From positions 1 through 50,256 of the forward strand of contig DASWMP010000362.1 in assembly GCA_036399695.1 (NCBI GenBank): a DNA stretch of 50,256 bases, read 5' to 3'. The translations under genes were made by a program, and so were the position numbers. The stretch comes from DASVEE01 sp036399695. Lineage in GTDB: Bacteria > Acidobacteriota > Thermoanaerobaculia > Gp7-AA8. The notes under the pieces were generated by a model. That model saw nothing but the letters and a program-made list of their open reading frames with translations, had not been told where the DNA came from and ran no database searches. Shown in pieces: positions 1 through 8,527 of the stretch (positions within the stretch are counted from its first letter, which is position 1; every line of letters begins with the position of its first letter).

Positions 1-2
1 GT

Positions 3-596
3 CCCACCTCCGCGCATGCGCTCGAAGCGCTCCACTGGCGGGCCACGGACTGGCTTCGCGCGCGCGAAGCCGACCGCGGCTCCGCCGCCATCGTCGCTGC
101 CCCCTGCTACCTCGCCCGGCGCGAGCTCCTCGCCGCGATGCCGTCCGACACCGTGGCCGACGACGTCCACGTGGCCTGCCGGGCCATGCTCGCCGGCCAG
201 CGCGTCGGCCACGCCGACGCCACCGTCCTCGAGCTCCGCTCGCCGCGCAGCCTCGGCGCGCTCCTGCGCCACAAATACCGCAAGGCCGACGCCTACCTCC
301 GCGAGATCGTCCGCTTTCTGCCGTCCGCACCGCGCATCGCTTCCCCCATGCGCGCCATCTTCCTCTGGCGCGCCGCGCTCCTCACCCTCGTCCCGCTCCT
401 CGGCACGCTGGCCGGCATCGCCTTCATCCTCGACGGCGCGTTCGAGGCCGGCGTTGCCATCGCCCTGCTGCTCGCGCTCAAGCCCATGCGGCTCGCGGCC
501 GTCCTCGCGGCCGTCTCCGCCGTTGCCCTGCTCACGTATCCCTTCTCCCGCCAGGCCGCATCGTTCCCCAAGATCTCCGAATTCGAGGCTCCATGA
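3..596 (+). CDS. Family 2 glycosyltransferase, C-terminal part (5' partial)
   Basis: The reading frame is open from the first bases of the window to the TGA at 594-596, so the start lies upstream. The visible 197 residues begin in the late catalytic domain: the segment GSAAIVAAPCYLARRELL is followed by VADDVHVACRAMLAGQRVG, which resembles the acceptor-side D-D motif of processive or membrane GT2 enzymes, and then a basic stretch (LRHKYRKADAYLREI). Two or three hydrophobic segments follow, suggesting a membrane-anchored enzyme with its active site in the cytoplasm. It overlaps the radical SAM gene by 4 bp (ATGA), so the two are translationally coupled. Donor and acceptor cannot be told from this part. 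Confidence 0.7.
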   Translation, partial: PTSAHALEALHWRATDWLRAREADRGSAAIVAAPCYLARRELLAAMPSDTVADDVHVACRAMLAGQRVGHADATVLELRSPRSLGALLRHKYRKADAYLREIVRFLPSAPRIASPMRAIFLWRAALLTLVPLLGTLAGIAFILDGAFEAGVAIALLLALKPMRLAAVLAAVSAVALLTYPFSRQAASFPKISEFEAP

Positions 597-1615
597 AGAC
601 CGCCGACAAGCTCCGCATCGGGAGCAAGATCCTCATCTCCAAAGCCACCGGCAAGCCGCGCCCCTTCTTCGTCCAGTACTCGCTGCTCAACGCCTGCAAC
701 GCCAAGTGCGTCTACTGCAACTGCCCCGAGCGCGAAGACCCGCGCGCCGGCCTCGAGCAGCACCGCACCGTCCTGGCGGAGTTCGCCCGCCTCGGCGCCG
801 TGCGCATCAAGTTCCTCGGCGGCGAGCCGCTGCTCCACCCGCAATTGGGTGAGCTCGTGAAGATCGCCAGATCCCACGGCATGCGCACGGCCATCGTCAC
901 GAATGGCTTTCTCGTTCCCGCGCGCATGGAGCTGATGAAGCAGTTCGACGAGATCGTCATCTCCATCGACGGCAGCGAAGAGGCCCACGACGCGCAGCGC
1001 GGCCGCGGCACCTGGAAGAAAGTCATGGCCGCCGTCGAGGCCTGCGCCGCCGCAAAGCTCGACTTCTTCCTCAGCGCCGTCGTCACCCGCAACACCGTCG
1101 GCGAAGTCGACTGGCTCATCGAGACCGCGAAGCGCTACGACGTCTCCGTCAACTTCCAGATCCCACAGTTCAACCCCGAGATGTACGGCCCGGGCGCGAA
1201 AGAGTGGATGCCCTCCCAGGAGGAGATCCGCAAGCTGATCGGCAAGATCATCACCGCCAAGGAGTCCGGCGCGCCGGTCCTCTTCTCCTCCCGCTCCTAC
1301 GGCCGCACCCTGCAGTGGGAGGACTACGCCCGCGAGCGCGACGACCGTCCCGGCGAGCCCTCCCCCTGCACCGCCGGCAAGTACTTCCTGCAGATGGAGC
1401 CGAACGGCGACATCTACCCCTGCGTCCTGCAGATCGGTACGTTCGTCCCGAAAAACACCTTCCGCGACGGTGTCGAGACCGCCTGGCGCCACGCCTGGTC
1501 GCACTCCTGTTTCGACTGCTACAACACCTGGCTGAACGAGAACCGAGGCATCTTCGACCTGCACCCGTCGGTGCTGAAAAACTTCTGGTCGAACTATCTG
1601 CGGGCTCGGGCGTAA
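593..1615 (+). CDS. Radical SAM protein with SPASM-like C-terminus
   Basis: This 340-residue protein carries the radical SAM cluster motif CNAKCVYC (Cys35, Cys39, Cys42) that binds the 4Fe-4S cluster cleaving S-adenosylmethionine, and the GGEP motif at about residues 76-79 that contacts the methionine amino group. Near the C-terminus are further cysteines (CTAGKYFLQMEPNGDIYPC, then CFDC), the pattern of a SPASM/twitch auxiliary cluster region. Such enzymes modify peptides, lipids or sugars; the coupled glycosyltransferase suggests envelope or glycoconjugate chemistry here, but the substrate is unknown. It starts at the ATG overlapping the upstream stop codon. It is not close enough by eye to HpnH or MoaA to use those names. 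Confidence 0.88.
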   Translation: MKTADKLRIGSKILISKATGKPRPFFVQYSLLNACNAKCVYCNCPEREDPRAGLEQHRTVLAEFARLGAVRIKFLGGEPLLHPQLGELVKIARSHGMRTAIVTNGFLVPARMELMKQFDEIVISIDGSEEAHDAQRGRGTWKKVMAAVEACAAAKLDFFLSAVVTRNTVGEVDWLIETAKRYDVSVNFQIPQFNPEMYGPGAKEWMPSQEEIRKLIGKIITAKESGAPVLFSSRSYGRTLQWEDYARERDDRPGEPSPCTAGKYFLQMEPNGDIYPCVLQIGTFVPKNTFRDGVETAWRHAWSHSCFDCYNTWLNENRGIFDLHPSVLKNFWSNYLRARA

Positions 1616-1664
1616 CGGGCCGGGCACAGGCGTTGCTCCTGTTCGCTTCCGTGGAGGAACAAAC

Positions 1665-1967
1665 ATGCAACGCAACGTAGCAACGACCCTGGTTGTTTTC
1701 CTGATGCTGTTCAGCATGGCTTGCGGCTCGATGAATCGGGTGCTCCCCGAGGAGATGGACGCGAAGGCCATGGAAGCGGACGTCCGCAGCAAGATCGCGA
1801 CGGCCGTGCCCGAGAAGACCCTGGCCATCGAAGTGACGGTGGATAACCATGCCGTCGTGACGCTGAGCGGCCACGCCGACAGCGCCGAGGATGTTCGCAA
1901 GATCGTCGACGCCGCCCAGAGCGTCAGCGGCGTGAAGAGCGTCATCAACAACATCCACGTCGAATAG
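1665..1967 (+). CDS. BON-domain lipoprotein
   Basis: A 100-residue protein with a hydrophobic N-terminal signal ending in a lipobox-like FSMAC (Cys18-20 region), predicting lipid attachment after export. The rest is a single BON domain: an amphipathic helix with AMEADVRSKIATAVPE, the strand-turn VDNHAVVTLSGHADS and the closing helix VRKIVDAAQSVSGVKSVINNI. BON proteins (OsmY type) bind phospholipid membranes and support envelope integrity under stress. A clear GGAGG lies at about 1652-1656 before the ATG. A perfect hairpin just downstream (1975-2004) may end the transcript. Confidence 0.88.
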   Translation: MQRNVATTLVVFLMLFSMACGSMNRVLPEEMDAKAMEADVRSKIATAVPEKTLAIEVTVDNHAVVTLSGHADSAEDVRKIVDAAQSVSGVKSVINNIHVE

Positions 1968-1974
1968 TCCCCGT

Positions 1975-2004
1975 TGCACCTTCTCCCGCCCGGGAGAAGG
2001 TGCA
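1975..2004 (+). terminator. Perfect 14-bp hairpin after the BON gene
   Basis: Arms 1975-1988 and 1991-2004 are exact reverse complements separated by only CC. It starts 8 bp after the BON stop codon. There is no T-tract, so it may be an intergenic palindromic repeat or an mRNA 3' stabiliser rather than a classic intrinsic terminator. Confidence 0.5.
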
Positions 2005-2017
2005 CACCCGCCACGGG

Positions 2018-2086
2018 GGATTGTCCGTCCTCCACTCCGCGACGCACCCCACGACTCCCGAGTGGAGGACGGACAATCCTGTCCGT
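2018..2086. repeat. Inverted repeat, 20-bp perfect arms
   Basis: Arms 2018-2037 and 2060-2079 are exact reverse complements around a 22-nt loop. The right arm also runs into a small palindrome, GACGGACA-N4-TGTCCGTC, at about 2067-2086. This has the same 8-4-8 architecture as the GACAGACA-N4-TGTCTGTC hairpins found elsewhere in the window, so it may be a diverged family member. Confidence 0.6.
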
Positions 2087-2141
2087 CACGCGAAACGGAG
2101 GAACGAAGCGTGCCCGCTGAAGCCAAAGCCGCGGCACTATC

Positions 2142-2705
2142 ATGCCGGCCATGGCAGACGACGCAATTCTCTGGGAACGGCTGGACACCCCGGGCCACGA
2201 CGCCTGTCGCCTCGAGCGACGCGGTTCCGAGTGGCAGTTGTCGGGCACTGCAGCCTTTGCTGCCGGCTCGGTCCCGACGTGCCTGCACTATGCCGTCGCG
2301 TGCGACAGCCAATGGCGCACCATCGAAGGTTCCGTCTCGGGCTGGTCGGGGTCGCAGGCCGTCGCCGTGCGGTTCAGGCGGACGTCCGGCGGATCGTGGA
2401 CGATGAACGACCGCGCAACCGATGCGCTGGCCGACTGCATCGATCTCGATTTCGGCTTCACGCCGGCGACCAACATTCTCCAGTTACGGCGCCTGTCCCT
2501 CGGCATCGGCGATCGTGCGGACGTACCGGTAGCCTGGTTCGATCTGGAAGCGGACGGGCTGCAACGGTTGCCGCAGACCTATCACCGCATCTCCGGCCAT
2601 GCATACGGATATGTTTCGCCGTCGGCCGGATACGCGGCAGAGCTCGAGGTCAACGCTTTCGGATTCGTCCGCATCTATCCAGGCCTCTGGCAACAGGTTC
2701 CCTGA
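2142..2705 (+). CDS. Putative glycolipid-binding protein
   Basis: A 187-residue protein matching the putative glycolipid-binding family (PF06475) along its length: an opening WERLDTPGHDACRLE, a central cytoplasmic-type strand pattern LHYAVACDSQWRT, the hallmark FTPATNILQLRRLSL and a closing LEVNAFGFVRIYPGLW. The biochemical function of the family is poorly established. There is no signal peptide. Two ATG codons, at 2142 and 2151 (MADD), are possible and neither has a convincing ribosome site. Confidence 0.82.
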   Translation: MPAMADDAILWERLDTPGHDACRLERRGSEWQLSGTAAFAAGSVPTCLHYAVACDSQWRTIEGSVSGWSGSQAVAVRFRRTSGGSWTMNDRATDALADCIDLDFGFTPATNILQLRRLSLGIGDRADVPVAWFDLEADGLQRLPQTYHRISGHAYGYVSPSAGYAAELEVNAFGFVRIYPGLWQQVP

Positions 2706-2846
2706 CGCACCTGCCAGAGGACCGGCGCCGCAGACGAGGCGCCTGCGCGACGCCCCGTCACGATCCTTCTGCAAACGTGGCTCTGCCATTCCGGTACGCT
2801 TTCCGCTTGAGACCGTTTCCGAAGTGACTGCGTAAAGGAGTCGAGC

Positions 2847-3215
2847 ATGTTTGGAAACACCCGCGCCTTCAGCGGTTTTTCGGTCGACGATCTGGACAAG
2901 GCCCGGAAGTTCTACACGGAGACGCTGGGCCTGAAAGTGGTCGACAACCCGATGGGATTGCTGGAGCTGCACATCGCCGGCGGCATCCCGATCCTCATCT
3001 ACCCGAAGCCGAACCACGAGCCGGCCACGTTCACGATCCTCAATTTCCCGGTGCCGGACATCGATGCCGCCGTCGACGAGCTGACACGCCGCGGCGTCCG
3101 CTTCGAGCAGTACAAGGAGCTGGAGACGGACGAGAAGGGCATCAGCCGCGGAGAGCCGCAGATCGCCTGGTTCAAGGATCCGGCGGGGAACATTCTGTCC
3201 GTGATCGGGGAGTAG
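2847..3215 (+). CDS. VOC (glyoxalase/bleomycin-resistance fold) protein
   Basis: A single 122-residue vicinal-oxygen-chelate protein. The first beta-alpha-beta unit (FSGFSVDDLDKARKFYTETLGL) and the second (FPVPDIDAAVDELTRRGVRF) are plain, as is the closing FKDPAGNILSVI. The position where many members carry a metal-ligand His is Ser here (AFSGFSV), so metal-dependent dioxygenase or glyoxalase activity is uncertain; a binding or resistance role is possible. The start is supported by AAAGGAG about 7 nt upstream. It is convergent with the tyrosinase gene and separated from it by a hairpin terminator. Confidence 0.88.
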   Translation: MFGNTRAFSGFSVDDLDKARKFYTETLGLKVVDNPMGLLELHIAGGIPILIYPKPNHEPATFTILNFPVPDIDAAVDELTRRGVRFEQYKELETDEKGISRGEPQIAWFKDPAGNILSVIGE

Positions 3216-3220
3216 AGAAC

Positions 3221-3247
3221 CGGACAGACAGGAGTGTCTGTCGCACA
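3221..3247. repeat. Solo copy of the GACAGACA hairpin repeat
   Basis: An 8-bp stem with a 4-nt loop (GACAGACA, GGAG, TGTCTGTC), preceded by CCG and followed by GCACA. It is a single half-element of the paired repeat seen at 6555, 24492, 24614 and 38463. Confidence 0.75.
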
Positions 3248-3258
3248 CAGAGCGATAC

Positions 3259-3292
3259 AAAAGGGGGCGCCGTCTTGCGACGGCGCCCTTTT
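3259..3292. terminator. Bidirectional intrinsic terminator
   Basis: A 10-bp GC-rich stem, 3265-3274 paired with 3279-3288, around the loop TTGC. It has AAAA on the left and TTTT on the right, as expected of a terminator shared by convergent genes (the VOC gene on plus, tyrosinase on minus). Confidence 0.85.
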
Positions 3293-3295
3293 GCG

Positions 3296-6200
3296 TCAGT
3301 GGGCTGCGTGGGTATGGGCTCCGTCGGTGCCGGTGATGGAGATGTGCGACATCAGGGACGGGCTCCGCTCTCCGCCGTCGTCGACGGCTACGGCCCAGAC
3401 CATGTAGTGGCCGGGCGGGAGGTTGGGCAGGGTGGCGGTGAACGGGGCCGCGGTGTCGGAGACGACGAGCTGCGGCTTCGAGCCGAAGAACTCCCCTTCC
3501 TGGACCCAGAACTCCACCGCCACGACTTTGCCGTTGCGGTCGGCGGCGTCGGCGGAGACGGTGACCGGCAGGCCGGCGGTGAACGAGCCGCCGTCGAGCG
3601 GCGCGGTGAGGCGCGCGGCCGGGGGGACGTTCTCGACGACGTTGACGGTGATGTCGGTGCGGCGCGTCTTTTCGCTGTTCAGGGCCACGGCGCGGAGGCG
3701 GCGTGCGCCGCCGCCGTTCGCGACCCACTTGAAGGCGAACGGTGCGCGGTCGCTCGTGGCGACGAGCTTGCCGTCGACGAAGAACTGCACGCCTTTGATG
3801 GCGCCGTCCGGATCGAGGGCGTCGACCACGACCTGCACTTCCTCACCTGCCTGCAACAGCGCACCGTTGGGCGGGTTGAGGAAGGCCACGCTCGGTGCGG
3901 TGTCGCGCGAGACGTTGTTCGCCGTGAGCGAGAGGTCGAACGTGGCGTCGTCGAGCTTCTCGTCCTGATGCACTTCGACGGCGATGACGTTGCGGCCGTC
4001 GCGCAGCAGCTCGAGCGGCACCGGCAGCGGGTAGTACGTCTCCTCCGCCACGCCGTTGACCGAGCCGCTGGCGAGCGTACCGTCGCCTGCGTCTGAATCG
4101 AGATTCACGCGGTGGATCTCTTTGCCGTTGAGGTAGACGGCGGCGCCGTCATCGCGCTTGAGGTGCAGCAGCAGGTCGCGGTAGATGCCGCGGTCGGCGA
4201 CGTCGAAGGCGTGACGGTAGTAGCTGGTGATGCGGCGCAGGCGCGGCCCGCCGAGGGTGATGGTCGTCTCCGGATCGTCGTTGACGCCGAATTCGGCGCG
4301 GCCGGTACGCCACTTCGAATCGTCGAAGTCGAGCTGCCGCCAGGCCGCATCCGCGGCGGCGGTGTCGAGGTAGCGCCACTCTTCGTCGTTGGCGCCGACG
4401 AGCACGAGCTTGCTGAAATCGAGCTCGTAACGCTCGCCGCCGACGATCTCGTTCTCATCCTTCGGCGTCCCGTACTGCACGAGGTCGAACTTCGGGATGA
4501 AGCCGGCTTTCGGCACGTACGTCTTGTTCAACTCGAACGCGACGTTGACCGAGTACGTCTCCTCCGGCTGGAGGACGATGCCGTCGATGGCAGCGTCGGC
4601 GCCCGCAATCTGCACGCGGCCTCTCTCGGCGTCGATGGGCTTCACGTCGCGCCCTTCGCCACCCGCCTCCTGCCACCGGCGGTACAGCTCGGGGGTGAGG
4701 TCGACGTAGACCTGGCCGGTGCCGAAGAAGTCGTCGTCTTCCTTCTCGCGCACGGGCACGAGGCGCAGGCGCGTCTTGATCGCGTCCTTGAAAGGATTGC
4801 GGATGAGGATCGACGCCATCTTGAAGGCGCCGGCGAAGGCGTCGACGACCGTGACGTTCTTCCAGACGATGTTGTTGTTCGCCTGGGTGTTGCTGTAGAC
4901 GCTCGGAACTTCCGGTGTGGTCATGCCGAACGGCGCCGGGACCGCGGTCTCGATGCGCGCGAGCAGACAGAAGTGGCCGGAGTCGGCGAAGCAGGAGAAA
5001 TTGACCGGCTTCGGCGGGTACCAGGGAATCTGGATGACGACGGCTTGTCCCGGCGCGAGCGGCGGGATGACGAGCGGCGCGAGGTCGTAGATGGGCGGCG
5101 AGACGATGGAGGGATTCGTGGCGTTCTTGCTGACGATGTAACCACCCAGACCGGTCCACGGCTCGATGGGCGTGCCGACGCCGTTCCAGGGCGCCATGGC
5201 GGTGGTGATGTTCACGTTGCTGGTGAGCGACCCGTAGACCAGCGCGGGGTCGAGACGGGAGACGTTGGCGATGTTGCGCTGCCATTGCGACCAGAGGCGG
5301 TCGACGTTGCCGTGCAGCAGGAAGAAGAAAGGATCCTCGGCCGCGCTGGAGACGAACGACATGTTGCCGCTGTTCCCGCCGAGGTAGGTGTGCGAGCCGT
5401 TGTGCGGAGTGGTCTCGATGTTCTGGAACCCTGAGTAGGCCGCCGGAGCGAGCACCGTGGCGTCAGCCGTGCCGGGCAGGCCGAAGAAGCCGACGTTGCG
5501 GGTCAGCGTCGGAGGATTGAGCGGCGGGTTGAAGGGTGCGCCGACCGCGCCGTTCGCCCCACCCATGAAGGCGGGGGTGAAGTAGTTCAGCGCGCCGCCT
5601 GTACCGGTCGTGGTCCAGTCCCAGTAGAGGAGCTTGAGCGTCGGCTCGTACTCCTGCAGCAGCGCCTCGTAGCGATTGACGTACTCGCGGTGCCACGGCA
5701 GGAAGGCAGGGGTGGCGTGGCGGTTCGACGGACCGAACTGGTGCACTTCGTCCTGCTTGTGCCAGTAGCTGGTGGGGCCGAAGAAGAAGGCCGGCTGGGT
5801 ACCGATGGCGATGATGGCGTCGCGATAGGTGTCGCGCTCGGTCACGGTCGCGGTCGCGGCGTTCTTGCGCGGCTTCGTGACTTCCATGCCGAAGAGCCGC
5901 GTCGTGCCGCAGGTGTTGTCCTTGTAGTCGACCCACTGCGTCGGCCAGCTCAGCCCCGTCGACGCCTTGGCGAAGTAGAGGCGAAGCCGCTCGCCGCCGG
6001 TCGACGTGGAGGTGCCGCGGTTCCGGACGCGCACGTAGACGTAGTTCGGAACGCTGAACTTCGGATCGCGGTACTCCGGATCCTCATGCGCCGCCGGGAT
6101 CCAGGTCGGCGTGAGCTCGGGGAAGGGATAGGGCTGGTACGCCGGATCGGGCGAGGTCCGCACCCAGATGTCTTCCGTGACCCACATGGGCCCACTGTCC

Positions 6201-6322
6201 GGGTTGGGCTCCGCGCCGTTGTCGACGGGTGTGTCCTTCATGTAGAGGTCGGGTTGAGCGAAGACGAGGAGAGGAAACGAGAGAGCTGCAACGAGAACCA
6301 GGAACCGGATCCTATGCCGCAT
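3296..6322 (-). CDS. Secreted tyrosinase-family copper protein with C-terminal Ig-like domains
   Basis: A 1008-residue protein with a Sec signal peptide (cleavage near FAQ at 21-23). The type-3 copper centre of tyrosinases is visible: candidate CuA histidines His188/His194, His202 and His211 (HATPAFLPWHREY) and CuB histidines His307, His311 and His337 (LLHGNVDRLW). The usual HH pair of the last motif is LH here. Such enzymes oxidise phenols to quinones. After residue about 620 comes a beta-rich module with DDSKWRTGRAEFGVND and FDVADRGIYRDLLLHLKRDDGAAVYLNGKE, resembling a carbohydrate-binding or PA14-like fold, then two Ig-like repeats (FLNPPNGALLQAGEEVQVVV and a second near 935). The tail is GAHTHAAH. 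AGGAGG precedes the ATG. It is much longer than typical bacterial tyrosinases. Confidence 0.88.
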   Translation of the reverse strand: MRHRIRFLVLVAALSFPLLVFAQPDLYMKDTPVDNGAEPNPDSGPMWVTEDIWVRTSPDPAYQPYPFPELTPTWIPAAHEDPEYRDPKFSVPNYVYVRVRNRGTSTSTGGERLRLYFAKASTGLSWPTQWVDYKDNTCGTTRLFGMEVTKPRKNAATATVTERDTYRDAIIAIGTQPAFFFGPTSYWHKQDEVHQFGPSNRHATPAFLPWHREYVNRYEALLQEYEPTLKLLYWDWTTTGTGGALNYFTPAFMGGANGAVGAPFNPPLNPPTLTRNVGFFGLPGTADATVLAPAAYSGFQNIETTPHNGSHTYLGGNSGNMSFVSSAAEDPFFFLLHGNVDRLWSQWQRNIANVSRLDPALVYGSLTSNVNITTAMAPWNGVGTPIEPWTGLGGYIVSKNATNPSIVSPPIYDLAPLVIPPLAPGQAVVIQIPWYPPKPVNFSCFADSGHFCLLARIETAVPAPFGMTTPEVPSVYSNTQANNNIVWKNVTVVDAFAGAFKMASILIRNPFKDAIKTRLRLVPVREKEDDDFFGTGQVYVDLTPELYRRWQEAGGEGRDVKPIDAERGRVQIAGADAAIDGIVLQPEETYSVNVAFELNKTYVPKAGFIPKFDLVQYGTPKDENEIVGGERYELDFSKLVLVGANDEEWRYLDTAAADAAWRQLDFDDSKWRTGRAEFGVNDDPETTITLGGPRLRRITSYYRHAFDVADRGIYRDLLLHLKRDDGAAVYLNGKEIHRVNLDSDAGDGTLASGSVNGVAEETYYPLPVPLELLRDGRNVIAVEVHQDEKLDDATFDLSLTANNVSRDTAPSVAFLNPPNGALLQAGEEVQVVVDALDPDGAIKGVQFFVDGKLVATSDRAPFAFKWVANGGGARRLRAVALNSEKTRRTDITVNVVENVPPAARLTAPLDGGSFTAGLPVTVSADAADRNGKVVAVEFWVQEGEFFGSKPQLVVSDTAAPFTATLPNLPPGHYMVWAVAVDDGGERSPSLMSHISITGTDGAHTHAAH

Positions 6323-6433
6323 GGAAATTCCTCCTGAAAGGCGGATGACCGCCCCGTGCGCGAAGAGGAGGACCGGCAGAAGAGGGAATCCCTACCGGGG
6401 TGAAAGAGATGACACTAATCAGGGGCAGGGATC

Positions 6434-6505
6434 GGGGCTCGGGGCTCGGGGCCCGGTGGGGGGCGGGTGGGAGGGTTGGGGGGATGTTTGGGGATGCGTG
6501 GGGGA
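6434..6505 (+). other. G-quadruplex-prone tract
   Basis: Four GGGG runs separated by CTC or CCC are followed by further GGG to GGGGGG runs over about 70 nt on the plus strand. This satisfies the simple G3+N1-7 quadruplex rule. It lies upstream of the minus-strand tyrosinase gene and downstream of the antiporter gene. Folding is predicted from pattern only. Confidence 0.6.
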
Positions 6506-6554
6506 AGCCCGCCTCGGCGGCCGGCAGCGGTGTAGCCCTGGGCGCAAGTTTTAG

Positions 6555-6658
6555 ATGTGGGACAGACACTCTTGTCTGTCCCGTGCACCCGAACGGCCGC
6601 TTGTCTGGAGGAATGGACCTCGGGGTGGGCCGGACAGACAGGAGTGTCTGTCCCACAT
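6555..6658. repeat. Paired-hairpin dispersed element, copy 1
   Basis: A 104-bp element with perfect 17-bp terminal inverted repeats (6555-6571 and 6642-6658, beginning ATGTGGGACAGACACTC). Each end is itself an 8-4-8 hairpin. The core of about 60 bp (CCGAACGGCCGCTTGTCTGG and onward) is the reverse complement of the cores at 24492 and 24614. It is MITE-like in shape but shows no obvious target-site duplication. Confidence 0.85.
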
Positions 6659-6808
6659 GAGGCAAACCTTCAAGTCAACTCCAGTGGGGCGCAAGCCCGG
6701 GGTCTCCGGCCGGTCGCCAGTCGGAGCCGGCTCGATCGACGGAACGCGCGAGCAACCCCGGGGTTGCTCGCCGGCGCTACACCGCTGCCGCCCGCGGAGC
6801 CCCCTCCC

Positions 6809-8500
6809 TTACCCCTTCATCTTCTGCAGCACGTGGCGCGTCATGCCTGACGCCAGTTCGTGCTCGCCCATGAAGATCTCCCCTACGTGGTCTTTGCGGA
6901 GGAGCTCCGCTTCTTCTTCGCTGTGGGTGCGGACGACGATTTCGATCTTCGGGTTGAGGCGGCGGGCGAGGTCGACCATGCGGCGGACGTGCACGGTGTC
7001 GGGCGTGGCGATGACGAGCATGGCGGCGCGGGCTACGTGGGCCTGGGCCAGGACCATGGCTTCGGAGGCATCGCCCGAGACGGCGTGGTGGCCGCGGTTG
7101 CGGAGCTCTTCGACGAGCTCGCGGTTCTGCTCGGCCACGACGAAGGGCACGCCTTCGCGGACCAGCGCCGCGGCGATGCGGCGTCCGACGCGGCCGTAGC
7201 CGATGAGCACGACCTGGCCGGTGAGCTGGGACTGGTCGACGGTCATCGGCAGCTCGGCGAGCGGGTCGTCGCTGCGCTCGAGTTTCTGGGCGAGCGGCGA
7301 TCTCGCGCGGATCCAGCGCTGCGCCGGCTCGATGGCGGCGAAGACGACCGGGTTGAGGGCGATGGAGATGAGTGCGCCGGCGAGGATGAGGCTCTGTCCC
7401 TCTTCGGGCAGCAGTTTGAAGGAGACGCCGAGGCTCGCCAGGATGAAGGAGAACTCGCCGATCTGGGCGAGGCTGGCCGCGACCGTCAAGGCGGTGTTCA
7501 GCGGGTAACGGAACGCCAGCACGAGCGCGAACGCGGCGATCGTCTTGCCGATGATGATGATGGCCACGACGGCCAGCACCGCCAGCGGCTCGCGGATCAG
7601 CACCATCGGATCGAACAGCATGCCGACGGAGACGAAGAACAACACCGAGAATGCGTCTCGCAGCGGCAGCGACTCCTCGGCGGCGCGGTGGCTGAGGTCC
7701 GACTCGCGCATCATCATCCCGGCGAAGAAGGCGCCGAGAGCGAAGGAGACGCCGAAGAGCGCCGCGGCGCCGTAGGCCACGCCCACCGCCGCGGCAATGA
7801 CGCAGAGCGTGAAGAGCTCGCGGGAGCCGGTCTTGGCGACGAGCCAGAGCACGCGCGGGAAGAACTTCTTGCCGGCCACGAGCATCAGCACGACGAACGC
7901 ACCCACTTTGGCGAACGTGATGCCGAGCGTCAGGGCGATGCCGTGCCGCGGTGTGGCGTGGCCGGCGTCGCCGCCCAGGATCGCGGCCACGGGCGGCAGG
8001 AGCACTAGGACCAGGACCATGACGAGGTCCTCGACGACGAGCCAGCCGACGGCGACCCGTCCGTTGAAGGAGTCGAGCACCCCGCGCGCTTCGAGGGCGC
8101 GCAGCAGGACGACGGTGCTGGCGACCGAGAGGGCCAGGCCGAACACCAGGCCACCGCCGAGTGACCAGCCCCACAGCATCGCCGTCACAAGACCGAGGAC
8201 CGTGGCCACGATGATCTGCACGACTGCACCCGGCACGGCGATCTTGCGGACGGCCATGAGGTCATCGAGCGAGAAGTGCAGGCCGACGCCGAACATCAGC
8301 AGCATCACGCCGATCTCGGCGAGCTGTCCGGCCAGCGCCACGTCCGCCACGAAACCGCGTGTGTGCGGCCCGATGATGATTCCGGCCAGCAGATATCCGA
8401 CGAGCGGCGGAAGCTTCAGCCGGACGGCGATGAATCCTGCGATCATCGCAAGGCCGAGGCCGGCAGCAATCGTCGAGATGAGATTCACGTCGTGTGGCAT
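6809..8500 (-). CDS. Monovalent cation:proton antiporter-2 (KefB/YbaL-like)
   Basis: A 563-residue inner-membrane protein. About 390 residues form a Na+/H+ exchanger-type domain with roughly 12 hydrophobic segments and the motif GVGLHFSLDDL. A cytoplasmic TrkA-N (RCK) domain starts at about residue 429 with the dinucleotide-binding GYGRVGRR, then VSGDASEAMVLAQA and VIATPDTVHVRRM, and runs to the end. The family exchanges K+ or Na+ for H+, gated by NAD(H) or glutathione-type ligands; the specific ion is not evident. I chose ATG at 8500, preceded by AAAGGCGG; an in-frame GTG lies at 8518. It is divergent from the MMPL transporter gene. Confidence 0.88.
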   Translation of the reverse strand: MPHDVNLISTIAAGLGLAMIAGFIAVRLKLPPLVGYLLAGIIIGPHTRGFVADVALAGQLAEIGVMLLMFGVGLHFSLDDLMAVRKIAVPGAVVQIIVATVLGLVTAMLWGWSLGGGLVFGLALSVASTVVLLRALEARGVLDSFNGRVAVGWLVVEDLVMVLVLVLLPPVAAILGGDAGHATPRHGIALTLGITFAKVGAFVVLMLVAGKKFFPRVLWLVAKTGSRELFTLCVIAAAVGVAYGAAALFGVSFALGAFFAGMMMRESDLSHRAAEESLPLRDAFSVLFFVSVGMLFDPMVLIREPLAVLAVVAIIIIGKTIAAFALVLAFRYPLNTALTVAASLAQIGEFSFILASLGVSFKLLPEEGQSLILAGALISIALNPVVFAAIEPAQRWIRARSPLAQKLERSDDPLAELPMTVDQSQLTGQVVLIGYGRVGRRIAAALVREGVPFVVAEQNRELVEELRNRGHHAVSGDASEAMVLAQAHVARAAMLVIATPDTVHVRRMVDLARRLNPKIEIVVRTHSEEEAELLRKDHVGEIFMGEHELASGMTRHVLQKMKG

Positions 8501-8527
8501 CGCGCCGCCTTTTATCACGTGGTATAG

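Larger units (their letters stand above)
6323..6808. other. Gene-free spacer with G-rich tract and repeat element
   Basis: No convincing gene is visible in these 486 bp. The region holds a G-run tract (6434-6505), a paired hairpin element (6555-6658) and flanking sequence (about 6530-6552 and 6680-6700) that also recurs around the copies near 24440-24780. Confidence 0.7.

Noticed and set aside
293..2248. A 651-codon open frame on the minus strand
   Set aside because: It overlaps the glycosyltransferase, radical SAM and BON genes, which have clear domains; its product is low complexity as expected of an antisense frame in GC-rich DNA.
6555..6680. Small proteins containing WDRHSCLS or VGQTLLSV in spacers
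   Set aside because: These come from translating the dispersed hairpin repeat in different frames and recur wherever the repeat lies.
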